Positions 11,217-23,848 of a stretch of 64,000 nucleotides of DNA are shown one piece after another; within the stretch, counting starts at the first letter, position 1; every line of letters starts with the position of its first letter. This DNA is from Takifugu bimaculatus (lineage: Eukaryota; Chordata; Actinopteri; Tetraodontiformes; Tetraodontidae). Where the stretch lies: contig CP034991.1 in assembly GCA_004026145.2 (NCBI GenBank), positions 3,990,794-4,054,793 on the forward strand, given 5' to 3'. A program made the translations under genes and the position numbers. The notes under the pieces are model-generated. The model did not search any database. It saw only the letters and a list, made by a program, of their open reading frames with translations, and was not told where the DNA came from.

Positions 11217-12602
11217 CTCGGCATGTTGGCACCTGCGTTGAGATGAATGTGACTAGATCTAATGATCTCTCCTGCCCATGAGGTGACGCTGCAATCATCC
11301 GCCTCGATGCCGCCACACCAGACTCAGGCCCTGGCTGGTGTCGGAAGGGTACCGGAGCCGGAGAGAGAAGAGTGAGGAGCACAGTGTTTATTATCAGGAC
11401 TGTGAAAAAGGGCGAAGGATTGTTTTTTAGTAACTTCCTCCGAAAACTTGAATAATCTCATTATTATTTGTTCTAGCAGCTAAATCAAGGCACATGCTTT
11501 CAATCCGTTGCACTCGGCTCTCTTTTTATCAGTCATCAGATGCCGCTCTGGCCTCTATTTTAAGTATTCAAACTTCACAGATTTTGTGTGTATTTTAGCA
11601 AATGCACGCTAATTTTGCTTTCGTTCTGAGCCCAGCAGTGTTCCTCCCACGTTTATAAAAAAAAACAACCTCACAATGACTTGCCTTTAATAATAATAAC
11701 ATGCATTTAACACTTGATCTGCCTTTGAGGGAAAGCGCCATGAAAGAGGTACAGCAGACTGAAGGATCCTGTGTAACGAGACGATGCGCTCATCAGCAGC
11801 TTTCATGCGGTTGCACTATATTTAACACAGGAGCTTTTTTTTTTAGACGTTTGGCTTTAAGATCAATTGGCCTTTTCAGATGCAGCCACAGCAGCACGCC
11901 ACGTTCAGATGGTACTTGTTAGCAGAATGTACTTCCAGCACTTGCAAATGTGATTTACTTGTCGCAGTACAGGGGAAAGGTGCCACTTTTTGGTTAATAT
12001 AACTGCAAATCGGCACTTTGCTTTTGCTTTTTTTTTTAACGTTTTTATTTTTTTTTGGACTTGTGCATTTAAAAAAAAAAAGAAGCTTCCTCTGAGATGA
12101 TGTTTCATGTGTTGTTACATCAGCAGTTGCAGCCCGTCTCAGGTTCCGCTCAACGCTTCACTGATGTGGTACCACAGTTGTTTCTGTTTCTTTTTCTTCT
12201 AAAGTCAGTTTTCTTGTACGTGATTGATTTTTTTTTCGCCCCCTTCTATTTAATATTTTGTTAGTTTTGAACGGCTGTTTTCATTTGGCCATTTCATGGC
12301 CGGAAGTCTACATTTTGCATACAAAGGAAGCACAAACTAACTGAATTTTCTTCAAGTGATAGCATTAAAAGTTTAAGTGTTTTTGGAATGTTTATCTGTT
12401 TTTCCTTGCAAAAATGTCCAACTGCCTGACACTCAGAAGGTCACATCCAACACATTTGGCCTTTTATCCTGTCAGCTTAAGCACATGGACGCTGGGCTGT
12501 GTCAAGTGGAGCGTTTTGCACGTCCATTTTCAAAGGTCTGTGAGGTAAAGCGCCTAAAACTTTGTCCCATCTTCAGCCTTCTTCCATCTCTTCCCTCTGA
12601 GG

Positions 12603-12608
12603 AATAAA
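12603..12608 (+). terminator. Candidate plekha2 polyadenylation signal
   Basis: AATAAA about 1.4 kb downstream of the plekha2 stop codon; assignment by position. Confidence 0.4.
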
Positions 12609-13671
12609 GTCAACTGAAGAGTTTAATGTGTCACATAGGTAGAAGAGCCCTGAGAGCCTGTGAAATGTCAGCCGTGCTGAAATCAGGTTTCTCCCCATTA
12701 GAGCTCCTCAAGGCACCGAGAGAAACCCAAGTGGAAATATATGACCTTGCCGGTGGCGGTCAAAGTTTGCCTGTGGCTTCGTCCAGCCATCCTGTAACAT
12801 CTGCAATCATCTCTTTTGGTGGGTTTCTTGTGGCTGCGTTAGTACGAACGTGTGCACAGACTGAGAAACTGCAGAGATAAGTGCTGAAAACGCTGTCAGC
12901 CTTCCAGGTTGATTCTGAACAGACGTTCTGTAAAGGTCACATCACACTTCACTTTGACGCCTGTGAGTGATGGGCACCTCTGAGGGCAGACGCGCTCCCT
13001 TTAAATGTTAATATTCCCACATGGATGGTTCTGCACCAGTCTGCTCTTCTCCTCCTTCGCAGCCCTTAGAAACAAGATATCTGGCTGAACAATTTGTTGC
13101 TTGTGATGACGAAGACTACGTGGTGTCCTTTGTCACAACTTTGACCGGGTTCTATCGATATCTTGATTATTGCTGTTTGCTGATGGAGGCCACCAGGGGG
13201 CGCTACAAACGCTGCTTTCGCCTGTGAGCGCCGGGATGTTACGCAATGCAATATCAAAAACCCCATTTTCTACAAAACAATTCAATACAAACATCATAAT
13301 TCATAGTTAATGTGGCATTTTGAGCATCATTCAGCTGCATCTGGAAAAAATGCTGATCATACAAATTAGAAATCCAGTCGATGAACTGTAGGCCAGAATG
13401 AATTTAGTTTAAAATGCTCATTGCTGATAAATGCAGCAACAGTAATACAGATATAGTATCAGAATCTTTTTTATAATAAAATAAAACTACAACCAAGCTC
13501 AATTTTAAAATTCACACTGATAAAAAGGGGGGGGGGGATGAAGGTGAGATCCTGTTTGATTTGATTTGATCCTGATTCATTTGATTCTTTAATACAAGCA
13601 AGTTACAGCTGATTATACTGTTATCAAACACGTGTCTAATGTTTCAGTTGAATAGAACCCTTCGCTTCGTC

Positions 13672-13727
13672 TGTTTGTTTGTTGGTTTGTTTGTTTGGTT
13701 TGTTTGTTTGTTTGGTTGGTTGGTTGT
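13672..13727 (+). repeat. (TTTG)n tetranucleotide repeat
   Basis: Imperfect TTTG/TTGG units in non-coding DNA between plekha2 and tbx5. Confidence 0.9.
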
Positions 13728-14116
13728 GGCAAAAGATGAGTTCTGAGTTTGTTGAGATGTTTCCAGAGTTGATGTGTGATGTACAAACTGACCACTAAAC
13801 CGACCATTGAACCACTAACTGGTTTGATCCGGTCCACCTAACCACCATACAGAGAACACACAAGAGTCTAACTTGTGGCCCCGTCTGCAGGAGGACTCTC
13901 CCCACTTTTAATGAAGGTATATTAATGTGGAACAGGTTTTCCTTCATCTGGCCTCGGAGGCCTCCGCCTGGCCCCCTGCCAAACCCCCACCCGCTCCAGC
14001 GGTCCCACATCAGACCACCTTACATACTGGAGGTTATGGGAGGGGGAGTGGAATGTATTTTGCCCTGTGTGATGTGATTGTTTGCAGAGAAATGGGTTGA
14101 CCTTGCCCTATGATGC

Positions 14117-14144
<28 letters not shown>
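14117..14144 (+). repeat. (CA)n microsatellite
   Basis: About 14 CA units in intergenic sequence. Confidence 0.9.
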
Positions 14145-14148
<4 letters not shown>

Positions 14149-15210
14149 CACCGCGCGCTTTGACCATACTGGAGGTGTGTGAGACAGACCTGCTGAGTGC
14201 AGGAGGTCTGGGACCCCATCAGCACTTCCTGCAGACAGGAGAACAGAGGGTCCAGTCAGCTGAAGCCAGGATGGGGCCATAATGAGCCGTCCGGCCGACA
14301 CCAGCACCACCTCATTCCAGGTATTGTTGAAACTTTTCCAATACACCAGCAAAAGTAAGGTTGGCTCTGATTTACGGGTAATACGCAAACGACTTTTTAA
14401 AACTTGAACAAAAAGTAGTTTGGATTTTATCTATTTCTAAAAACGATTTAAAGTGTGGTTATTGTCTTGACTGTGATTGTGGTGTCTGCCCTCATATTTA
14501 ATGGCAGTTTTAATTTAGAAAAAGTACCTCGGCGTTTGAGTAGGTTGACAGAACAAAAAAGAAAAGAACTTTTAAATTCGGTTTGTTTTCATTTACGTGG
14601 TTTAGGTTACTTTGAATGTGTCGCTATTGAACTGCTGATTTTACCTTTTTGATTCAACAAATACACGATAAATAGGGTTAAAAAGTGGCGTTGAGCTAAG
14701 AAATGTAATTTGGCTTTACGGCTCTGGACTCAATTATTTTTTTAATTTTCCAATTTGGTCTGCGTCGTCGATTTATGGGATATGAAGTGTGTTCGATTTC
14801 AAAGTAAATATAACGTAGCTAGGCTGAGTAAAAGCCTGATTTATTTATTCAAAATTTAACGTCAATTTGTTTCTCATGCCATTTTTTTATTATTATTTTT
14901 CCATTTTGTAATTTTAAAAAAAGTAGTTTTTTTCCGAACTCAGATATTATTCACTGTCGAAGAAAACGTACATTTCAAAATAAACATGAAAACAAAAGTT
15001 AAATTATCAACACGTTATTAATCAAAACAGATAATCTTTTAATCAAATGACTTTATTGCTGAGCTGAATCCAAATGTTTGTGAAAACATATTAATATCAT
15101 AGATTAAAATCTTCTTTCTGCATATTTATTCTTTGAAACGTAGATTTCGCTCATTTTTTCAGATACAGTAGTGAATTCTGACAAAAAATAATAGTACAGA
15201 TACGCACACG

Positions 15211-15232
15211 CTCTCTCTCACATACTCACACG

Positions 15233-15284
<52 letters not shown>
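15211..15284 (+). repeat. (CT)n/(CA)n compound microsatellite
   Basis: A short CT run, CACA-rich spacer, then about 25 CA units up to 15284, just upstream of GC-richer sequence that may be the start of the tbx5 5' region. Confidence 0.9.
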
Positions 15285-15285
<1 letters not shown>

Positions 15286-16119
15286 CGCGCTCTTGTTGTT
15301 TACCGCTGCTGGTCACCGGAGGTTTCTCACCGAGGATCTAAGGATCTGAAGTAAGCGCTGCTTTCTTGGCTGATTTGTGCCCGAATACAGATTATTATCA
15401 AATCCCTGCTCTCATATCTAATTTATGTAATGTATTATTCATTTCAATTTTGAATGAGCTAGCCAGTGCAGCTGTACCCATGCATGCAGGTTAACGTTCT
15501 AACATTTATGTCTCTCGACGCATATTGTGACCAATAACACGTTAAATTAGCTGGTTGATGACGAGAGGCTAACTGGAGGAAAATATTTAGGCCCGTGCAC
15601 GCGGATGGATCGCGCATGTTGACCCCTCGGTGACCTCTTCAAAGCCTCAACAGTGCGTGTCTCCGGTTATCAGGTTCTATATAATCTGGTCACAAGTGAT
15701 GCGCGGTGCGGTTGCTGCGAGCTGTGCGTATTGTGTGTGTCTGGATGCTTTTCCGTCATCAAAGGCAATAACGGGGCGGAGTGGGGCAAATGTGACATGA
15801 GTGTTTTTTAAGGACAGCACCATTAAAACAAATGATTGCGCGTTTTAGCCCTCACTGCAATTCAGATAAATTAAATTAAAATACACCCATGTGCGGATTA
15901 CCAATCCCTGGTTTACTATAAATCCTGTCCCTGGATAAAGGTTGTAATTAAGTGTAATTCATTGTTGTAAACGAACACTACTGTCCTTTTATGTACACAC
16001 AAACCTGTTTTATTAGTCACCAAAGTGACGGGGAACGAATTATATTTTGTTGGTGCTTTAAAAGAAATTAAATAATCTTGTGCGTAAATGCGTGGACCTC
16101 TCCAGCGTGTGCGCGTGCT

Positions 16120-16153
16120 CGTGTGTGTGTGCGTGTGCGTGTGTGTGTGTGTG
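16120..16153 (+). repeat. Imperfect (GT)n with GC interruptions
   Basis: GT units interrupted by GC in the proposed tbx5 5' leader region. Confidence 0.8.
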
Positions 16154-16199
16154 ATTGGCCAGTGTCACAGCAGTGATTTGGCCTGCAGATACCAACGCA

Positions 16200-16658
16200 C
16201 CGTGCGGACCTATGGGAGAGCGGGGAAGGCGAGAGGGAGGAGGGCTGAGCGTCTGAGGCGGACTCCATCTGAAGCTGCAGGGCCCGGTTGACAGAAGGGA
16301 GGTTCAGATCGGGCCACCGGTGCCATCGTAGGGGGAAGCGAGCGGAGCGCCCGTTTAAACGAGGAGAGGTCACATCCGCTTTGGAGTGACCCTAAAAGCC
16401 TTCCGCGGCGGCGGCGGCGGCGCGGCGCGGCGCGGCGGCGCGGAGGAGACGCGGTCTGCGCGCATGGATGGAAACACATCAAAACCAGAGATAACTGAGA
16501 GCTACGTTCGGATTGGGATGAATATTTAGAGGAACGCATCGCAAAAGTCCGGACACTTTGGATGTTGACATTTTTGCCCAAATTCGAGCAACGGCGAGAG
16601 GCGGAGAGCAAAAGGATGAGAGTGTTTTCTGCAGGGAGAGCAGGGCAGTGCATCTGAG
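16200..16658 (+). promoter_or_regulatory. CpG-rich proposed tbx5 promoter / 5' UTR exon
   Basis: CpG-dense sequence with a CGG/CGCGG block at 16404-16442, ending in a plausible donor (CTGAG then GTAAAA, GT at 16659). TBX5 is known to have non-coding 5' exons in other vertebrates. Transcript start is not visible from sequence. Confidence 0.4.
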
Positions 16659-17199
16659 GTAAAACACTTGAAGAGACCGTCCAAAAATATACAGGCCATA
16701 CAAACACACTTATACACCAGATACAAGCTGCGGTTAGCTGCTGCCCTAAACAGTAGTTTAACACACAAAACCGCAGGCTGCAACTATTCAACATTCCAAC
16801 TCAATACGAAATCAGACAGTTTGATATAAAGGGCGTCCAGTGGAACGCGTGAAACAAAACAGTGTCAAAGTTCAAGTTCCTTTACACTGGAATGTCCATT
16901 AAAGTGGTGTGTGATGGGGTTACTGGAGAGGCTGTGATGTCAAGTTAGGTATTGTCCTCAGGCTGTGTGCAGGGAGGAGACCATCATTTGCGGCTTTTCA
17001 GCAGCACCAGAATATCAGATGCCAAACAGTCTGCGGGATTTAATGGCTTTTAAACTTTAGGTGGAATCAAGTTCTGTCCGGTGGTTGCATTTTTTGGCTA
17101 CAACCGAGTTTTCAACCAGGAAATATAAATCATTACAATTAGAAACAACGAAAGGAGAATAAACAGGCCGTTGGAATGGAAATTGTTTTTAACTGAAAT

Positions 17200-17206
17200 T
17201 GTGTGT

Positions 17207-17246
<40 letters not shown>
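17200..17246 (+). repeat. (GT)n tract abutting tbx5 coding-exon acceptor
   Basis: About 23 GT units with one C interruption end directly in the CAG acceptor at 17247-17249. There is almost no separate pyrimidine tract, so the repeat itself occupies its place. Confidence 0.95.
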
Positions 17247-17247
<1 letters not shown>

Positions 17248-17255
17248 AGAGGGAC

Positions 17256-19866
17256 ATGGCTAACGGAGGGGACCAATTCGGTCTCTCAGACCCTCCCAAC
17301 TCGGACTGCATGGATTCTCCCAAGGAGACCAAACAGGAGAAGCAGAGCTACGCTTTAAACTCTCCAGCTTCACCGCACACAACCTCCACCCAGCAGGTCC
17401 TGGCCTGCTCTGATCAGACTGTAAATATTGATTATTAATGACATGCTCTGAACTCATCCCATCCTTAATGCGTTGATTTATTTTTCCTCACGAATTTACC
17501 GACGATAGAATTTACGCAGAATTTAAGGCACGATACAAACCCTTTTAAAAATAAATAAATAAACATATTACATAAATAATATCAATATGAATCGTTTATC
17601 ATAATATTGCAAGAAATAGATAATAAGGTTCTGCATTTAGATGTATCTGTAATTGACCAGACTTTCTCTCAACAGGGGATGGAGGGAATTAAAGTTTTCC
17701 TTCATGACAGGGATCTCTGGACCAAGTTTGATGAAGTGGGAACTGAAATGATCATTACCAAGGCTGGAAGGTAGGAGGAACTGTCAATATACTCTGCACC
17801 CATTTTGTTTAAATGTATCATTTTACCCGAATTCCAATATTATTTTACCATGTTTGAATGTCATGGTGGGAGAATACTAAATTTATATATATATATATAT
17901 TCCTTTTTTTGTGGGGGATTTGGTCCTTGTAGGAGAATGTTCCCTGGGTACAAGGTGAAGGTCACGGGACTCAACCCCAAAACCAAGTACATACTCCTCA
18001 TGGACATTGTTCCTGGAGATGACCACCGCTACAAATTCGCAGACAACAAATGGTTCGTATATTAAAACACTGATACAAAAACACAAGTTTCACCAGCGGC
18101 AGCGTCGAGGCCGCGGTGGACCGGTCTATTCTGTCAGGGCGCAAGGGAACTGCTCTTTCAAAACCAACGTTTTCACACCCTCTCCTACTTCAAATTCCTA
18201 CAAAACAACCTTGCTACATAATTCCTACTTTTACGCTTATTTTCTGCCTGTGCGCAAAGGTCCGGTTCTTCTTGTGGACCGGGGCGGCCTACTTCTCCCC
18301 GGTTACTGCCCTCCGGATAAATCTTCGAAGGTTCACTGGGCGGACAGCGGCGCAGACGGGATTAAAGTCTGCTTTTCTGATGCGTGATGAACTGCGGGGC
18401 ATACCCGAATGGATCACGCGTGGAGATCCATGAGGGTTGCGCCTTCCTCAAACCTCAATGTTTGCGCGTCTTTTTAGGCGATTATGCTTTCATATATATG
18501 TGTTTTAATCCAAGACCCTAAAACATTTTACAAAACATTTCTGGAGATACACATCTAAACAGATTTAACCCGTTGATTAAAAGTTAAAACGCTGAAAGAG
18601 AACCTCATTCCAACAGGTTGCAAAATGTTAATCGTTGCTGCTGTGAAACGGTGAAAAGAACCGGGCACCGCACACATTTCTGGGAGTCGGTGGCCGTTTT
18701 AATGTTTTTGAATCTCTCTGTGGCGTGAGTGGATAAACGGAGCGCGGCGGAGGTTGGAATGAGCGCGCTCCTGTCATCGGCTGCCGATCCCTGACACGCT
18801 GATCTCTGATGGCCCCGCGTTTCTCCTGCAGGTCGATGACGGGGAAGGCAGAACCCGCTATGCCCGGAAGGCTCTACGTGCACCCAGACTCTCCCGCTAC
18901 CGGTGCGCACTGGAGCCGCCAGCTCGTTTCATTCCAGAAGCTGAAGCTCACCAACAACCACCTGGATCCCTTTGGCCACGTAAGCCTCTCTTTTTAATAG
19001 TAGGGTGCTTTGGTCACGTGGTGAGGGTTAGAGGTCATTGGCATAGTGTTATCAGTGCCAAATTCAATTTCCCTACGGGGATGAATAAAGTACATCTTGA
19101 AATTAGCCACACTGTACATTACTGCAATAACTAATAACATTTTATAAATATGTATGGATGATATGGAAATTATATAGAAAAGAAGTTCAGGCTGCACTAA
19201 TGTTTTTGACCTTTTGCTCTATGTGAAATGCGACCATAGTTCTGGGCAGGTAAATCAAAATGTCAGTGGCTTGCACACAAAGTGGGGAAACCTGAATAGC
19301 TAGAATACTGTGGTTCTGCCTTCCGTCTCATTTAATCTCCTCTGTGAATGTGGTGGTGTTCTGGAAACACGGCAGGTCTCTCACTCTCTCTTTATCAAAC
19401 CATCCGCTCCCATTGTAGATAATTCTGAACTCCATGCACAAGTACCAGCCGCGTCTCCACATTGTCAAAGCAGACGAGAACAACGGCTTTGGCTCCAAAA
19501 ACACAGCTTTCTGCACCCACGTCTTCCCCGAGACGGCCTTCATCGCCGTGACGTCCTACCAGAACCACAAGGTATGTTCATCTTGGGACGTAGAAAAAAA
19601 ACGGGGGATGGGGGGGGGGATTATCTCGATCATTTAATTATCGGTAACAAAGGGAAATATTGTAAAGTCTGGTGTGAACAAATAAAAAGATGAACATTTA
19701 GGAACATTTAAACCCATTATTGTCTATTTTTTTAAAAAAATGACTGCTCTGTGCCCAAACTTGTGTCCACACATCCACATGGCCTCAGATTGTATTTCTG
19801 ATGTTTCTGCCTTTATTTGTTGTCCACCAATACAATTTTAATCTTCAGAATGCGTGTGTGTGTGGG

Positions 19867-19910
<44 letters not shown>

Positions 19911-22900
19911 CATGTGTGTGTGTGTGTGTGTGTACAAATCATTTTTATACATTTTATGCGCTAAACCAAAGTTTAAACTAACTCCGAATTTCCCAGATGA
20001 ATTGGCTGTGCGTTGTGTCCGCCTGGACGCTGGGGGCGCTATGAGAGCGAATTAGACGGTCGCAAAAGAGAGGAAGTTGTGATCGAACGTACAGATGCTA
20101 CCTGTTGAGCTACGTTCTTAATTATGTTTATTAAATAATTAAAAAATAATTTAAATGCTTGCTTCCCGATAACGCAACAAGTTGACTTTAGGTTTATCTG
20201 TAATTCAAGTTAATAGTTGGTAATTGAATGTATACCTTAAACTACTTTAAAATGATGCCAACAGTTAAGGTATATATGTTAATTGATTAAACTTTCATCG
20301 AGGCAGTTGGGTTTTTCCTTAATGCAAAATAATTTCAAGTTTTAAAAATCTGGCATTTCCATCATTACGTGATCAGTAATCATTTTTATCTGACAACCTA
20401 AAAATCTGTGTTCACACCGGCTCAGAATTTGTTGGGCCTGAGTTTATGTCTTCAGAGGTTTCCCCTCATAGCATCACCGAGGAACGTAGAAGCATCAAAG
20501 TTCTGAAGTTTGGACCTCTAAAAGCTTTGGCTTGAAAACCTTAAACCTGGTGACTGTTGGGATAAACAGTTTATTCTGTGTCAGCTGGCGAGAACAGCGT
20601 CCGCTCCACTGCAAGCCTCAGCTGCAGAGGAATGTTGACCGTACGCGGCTTCATCCAGGCTGCTTTTAACGTCTGCTGGGCCTCTGACGAATAGTAAACT
20701 TCTTTCCTGTCGGTCAGTGAAAGACATGTTTTAGAAGGGGGGTGGCGGCGTGTGCATGGATTTGTGTGTTTGTGTGTGCGCTGTATATCTGCATCTAAAT
20801 AAAATGAGTGCTCTAATTTCTGTGCCCAGATTACGCAGTTGAAGATTGAAAATAACCCTTTTGCGAAGGGATTCAGAGGCAGCGACGACAATGAGCTCCA
20901 CCGCATGGCCAAGTTGCAAAGGTGAGGGCATTGTTGCCTGATTACAGCCTATATGTGGATTTAATCAGTTTTTCCTAAAGTGTGCTACTTAATTCAGGCA
21001 AATATTGATTTAGAAAGGTGGATTGTGAAAAAATGTCCTTTTAGAATGAAAAAAAAATCCCCAAAAAACAGGCGGCCCCTGGCTCCGGGTGGCCAGACAT
21101 CTGCCATGACTGTTATGAAGGGGAGCATATGGTCTCGTGTGAGACGGTGTATAAAGAATCCTAAGCTACTGTCACCTAGCGGATACCTGTGCATAAAAAG
21201 CAGTCTCGACGCGTCGAGCATCGATGACGTCGCAGCTGATGTGCTAGTGGACTTGCATGGTATCTGTTTGCTTTCATTCAACCAGTCAGATTAGTGGCTT
21301 TGATACGTCAAAGGGTATTAGCGAGGGGAGGAAGGACGGACCTTTGTATCACAGGCATCTCGGCAGTGTTGCTGTACTGCTGCGGATGGTGGAGAAGCAG
21401 AGCCGAGAGCTGAGTCTATCTGAAGTGACACGAGGATGGATGTTTATTTTTAGAGCACTGAATTATCTCACAACCGCACTGACTCTCTCTCTCTCTCTGA
21501 CTATCTCAGTGAGAGTCAGAGTGATGCGGCCCGATGTCCCCACATACCACAGGGTTCATCAAGAGGGCAGCGTGTAAAGAAACAAGATCAGAGCTGAAAG
21601 GATTGTGAGAGGTCGAGGGGAATTAAAAGACAGGAGAAAAGGAGAGGAAAGAGGAAATCAGGCAGGATTGAATGTCAACGAATACCTGCAGAGATTCAGG
21701 AACCATAGCAACAAGAAGCTATTATAAAATCGTCACTGAGTCAAAATTAATAGTCAGTAATCGTCATTTGCATGAATACTTCAGGTATTCTTTGAAGTAG
21801 TTCTGATAATTTTGCTCACAATTGTGTGGGCAAATAAAATAAAATTAGATTACTAAATAGATTTTTGTTCCTAATTTATTTTGCCAGTGACTCTTTATTT
21901 TATATATAAAACAATTCCAAGTAAAAATGAGAGCTTCTCCTCTAATGCCTCAGTAAGGACTTCCCGGTGGTCCCCCGTACTGCCGGCCGTCAGAGAGCGT
22001 GTCCCACTGGAAGCCCATTTGGTGGGGACAGTCGGGTTCTGCGACGCTCCCCAGATTGCGTCGGGTCTCCCTACAGCTGTGACAACAGTCTGAACAGCAG
22101 CAGCCCCCAGGAGCTGCTGAGCGCCGCCCCCTACATCCTGCCTCGCCCTCACCTGCAGCACAGCCAGCTGTCACCTGTGTACCACTGTCCCGAGAGGAAA
22201 GGTAGGAGGTCACAGCGGTTTTAAAGAATATACACACAAAAACATTCTGTATTTCTAAAGGGGAAGTGTCACCAAGATTCAATTACAGTCTTAAGATTGA
22301 ACATTATTTTCAGAAGAAGGCTCAGGTCACTGCCTTACCTGTGAAGTATAATATATAGGAAAATGAAGGCAAAATTGGAGTTTCATTTTGAAGATGCTTG
22401 AAAGAGTCCAGCCTCTATATTTTTCCATCTTACTTCCTCTGTGTCTCCTGTAGCAGGCAGCTGCTCTTCAGGAACTCGCCACCATCCGTACAAGAAGCTC
22501 TTCCCTGGTAGCTCACCGAGCGAGTCTGATTCCTACTATCACCCCTCCTCCTACCCTCCTCCTCCTCCCCCTCCACCTCCTGGTCTCTCCGGTAATCCAT
22601 CCCTAGCTTTCGCCGACTCTGCCTACAGCCCAGACGTGGGGCGTCAGGCGTGCATGTTTGCCGGCTCTGAGCCCAGGCTGGAGGAACTCAATGGCCCATC
22701 CTGGTCCTACAGCTGCCCGCTGCCACCTGCCATGACCCCTGTGGACCCTTACCCACCTTATACTCCTCATCCTCACTACAGCTCCAGTCCTCAGGGCTCT
22801 CGTGTCAGCGCCGTGGCCCACCAGAGCTCTCCACCTCAGCAAGATCACAACACCCACGATACCTACCAGAACCAGAGCGCCGGACCTCCATCTCAAAGTT

Positions 22901-23046
22901 CTCAAAATATCCACAACAGGCAGCTCAGCCCCCCCCTCAGAGAATATCCTCGGTATACACCCAACCCGTCCCCGCCTCTGTACCACACGCTAGAGACAAA
23001 TACCCAGGTGAGGTGTGCCGTCCCTGAATGGAGTGCAGCCTCTTAA
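17256..23046 (+). CDS. tbx5: T-box transcription factor TBX5 (teleost co-orthologue)
   Basis: Eight coding exons join in phase with no break: 17256-17396, 17676-17770, 17933-18052, 18832-18979, 19419-19571, 20830-20921, 21954-22201 and 22454-23046; 529 residues (human TBX5 518). The T-box covers about residues 50-238, from GMEGIKVFLHDRDLW through GKAEPAMPGRLYVHPDSP, YQPRLHIVKADENN and FAKGFRGSDDNELHR. GMEGIKV, DIVPGDDHRYKFADNKW and HHPYKKLFPGSSPSE separate it from TBX4. TBX5 binds TCACACCT-like half-sites and drives heart, forelimb/pectoral-fin and eye development, with GATA4 and NKX2-5 as partners. The C-terminal part is proline/serine/tyrosine rich, with a run of nine prolines, and ends VPEWSAAS (human VPEWSDNS). 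Whether it is tbx5a or tbx5b is undecided; the diverged N- and C-termini make tbx5b plausible. The start follows an acceptor at 17249. Possible polyA signals are at 23373, 24484 and 24521. Confidence 0.95.
17884..17900 (+). repeat. (TA)n tract before tbx5 exon 3
   Basis: Short TA repeat 32 bases upstream of the exon 3 start at 17933. Confidence 0.8.
19852..19933 (+). repeat. (GT)n microsatellite in tbx5 intron 5
   Basis: About 35 GT units interrupted twice by GGGCAT-type units. Confidence 0.95.
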
Positions 23047-23274
23047 AAGGAAGAAGACCAGCTTCCTGATTGTGAAATAATGGTGACAAGTGTGATTTTT
23101 GTCTCTTCGTCATGTTCTCCCCCCCGGATTTAAAAAACAAACTGATTTTGGACACATCAGACATCTCAGAAAGACATCTGAGGAACGCAACTATGACAAC
23201 ATCCTTCTCCTGTGACCCCATGACTGATACCATGCAAGTGTTTGCACTGTGAAGCCTGCCTTCCTCCCAATGAC

Positions 23275-23306
23275 TCCCCCCTCCTCCTCCTCCTCCTCCT
23301 CCTCCT
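23275..23306 (+). repeat. (CTC)n triplet repeat in tbx5 3' UTR
   Basis: CTC/TCC triplets 230 bases after the tbx5 stop codon. Confidence 0.85.
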
Positions 23307-23372
23307 TCGCCTCTTTGAAGCTGTAAATAATGACCCTGCTCTCAGACAGGTAATACCACCAAAACTGATCAA

Positions 23373-23378
23373 AATAAA
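23373..23378 (+). terminator. Candidate proximal tbx5 polyadenylation signal
   Basis: AATAAA 327 bases after the stop codon; AATAAA also occurs at 24484 and 24521, so a long and a short 3' UTR are both possible. Confidence 0.4.
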
Positions 23379-23637
23379 CTCTCACAGCACCCCTGAGCCA
23401 GAGGTGTGAGTCTATTTTAACTTTCCCGGAGCAAAGCGCAGCTCCGCGTTCAGTATCAGTGAAGGAGAAATGGCACGGGCCGTCTGCGTGTGCACGTCCG
23501 TATGTAAAACCTATGTCAGCTCAGCTCAACCATGCTCTGAGCCGTAAGTCCAATGAGACAGGCGGTGATAGCTGCAAGCGCTGCACCACAGAGATAAACA
23601 GCTAGTTTAGATCGCGCTACAGGCCGAAGGACCTTTA

Positions 23638-23760
23638 AACACAATTCCAATGCATTCTGGGTAAACGCAGGACTCTTATTTCCGCAGCGACCGCTGTCCT
23701 CTCGGTCACCTCCGGCTGACCAATCAGCCTTTCCTGTTCAGTGGATGTTCATCCAATGAG
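23638..23760. promoter_or_regulatory. Possible promoter module downstream of tbx5
   Basis: Contains ACAATTCCAATGCATTCTGG at 23641-23660, similar to the SBS/GFY motif bound by ZNF143, then GC-rich sequence and two CCAAT boxes (CCAATCAG near 23720, CCAATGAG near 23753). Such clusters mark promoters, but no convincing ORF follows on either strand. It could drive a non-coding RNA or be an enhancer. Confidence 0.25.
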
Positions 23761-23814
23761 TGTGCAGCTCTGTTTAATTGTGAGCTGACAAGACAGAGTT
23801 GGAGTGCAACATGT

Positions 23815-23848
23815 CGTGTGTGTGTGTGTGAGTGTGTGTGTGAGTGTG
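23815..23848 (+). repeat. (GT)n with GA interruptions
   Basis: GTGTGT blocks separated by GAGTG in non-coding DNA. Confidence 0.8.

Larger units (their letters stand above)
11217..17255. other. plekha2 3' UTR, intergenic DNA and tbx5 5' region
   Basis: 11217-12620 is probable plekha2 3' UTR, with AATAAA at 12603-12608. 12620-15200 has no recognisable gene; it contains a (TTTG)n repeat, a G-run near 13528-13537 and a (CA)n tract. 15285-16660 is CpG-rich in parts and includes a CGG-rich block at 16404-16442; a donor after 16658 could end a non-coding tbx5 exon, and one at about 15352 could end an earlier one. The tbx5 coding exon acceptor is at 17248-17249. Confidence 0.5.

Noticed and set aside
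20830..22201. Possible frameshift in tbx5 exon 7, where the sequence departs from human TBX5 (RQRACPTGSPFGGDS)
   Set aside because: All exon phases join cleanly and the frame stays open to a conserved C-terminal end; ordinary divergence explains it.
22603..22986. 127-codon - strand ORF
   Set aside because: Antisense shadow of the last tbx5 exon, which has a strong family match on +.
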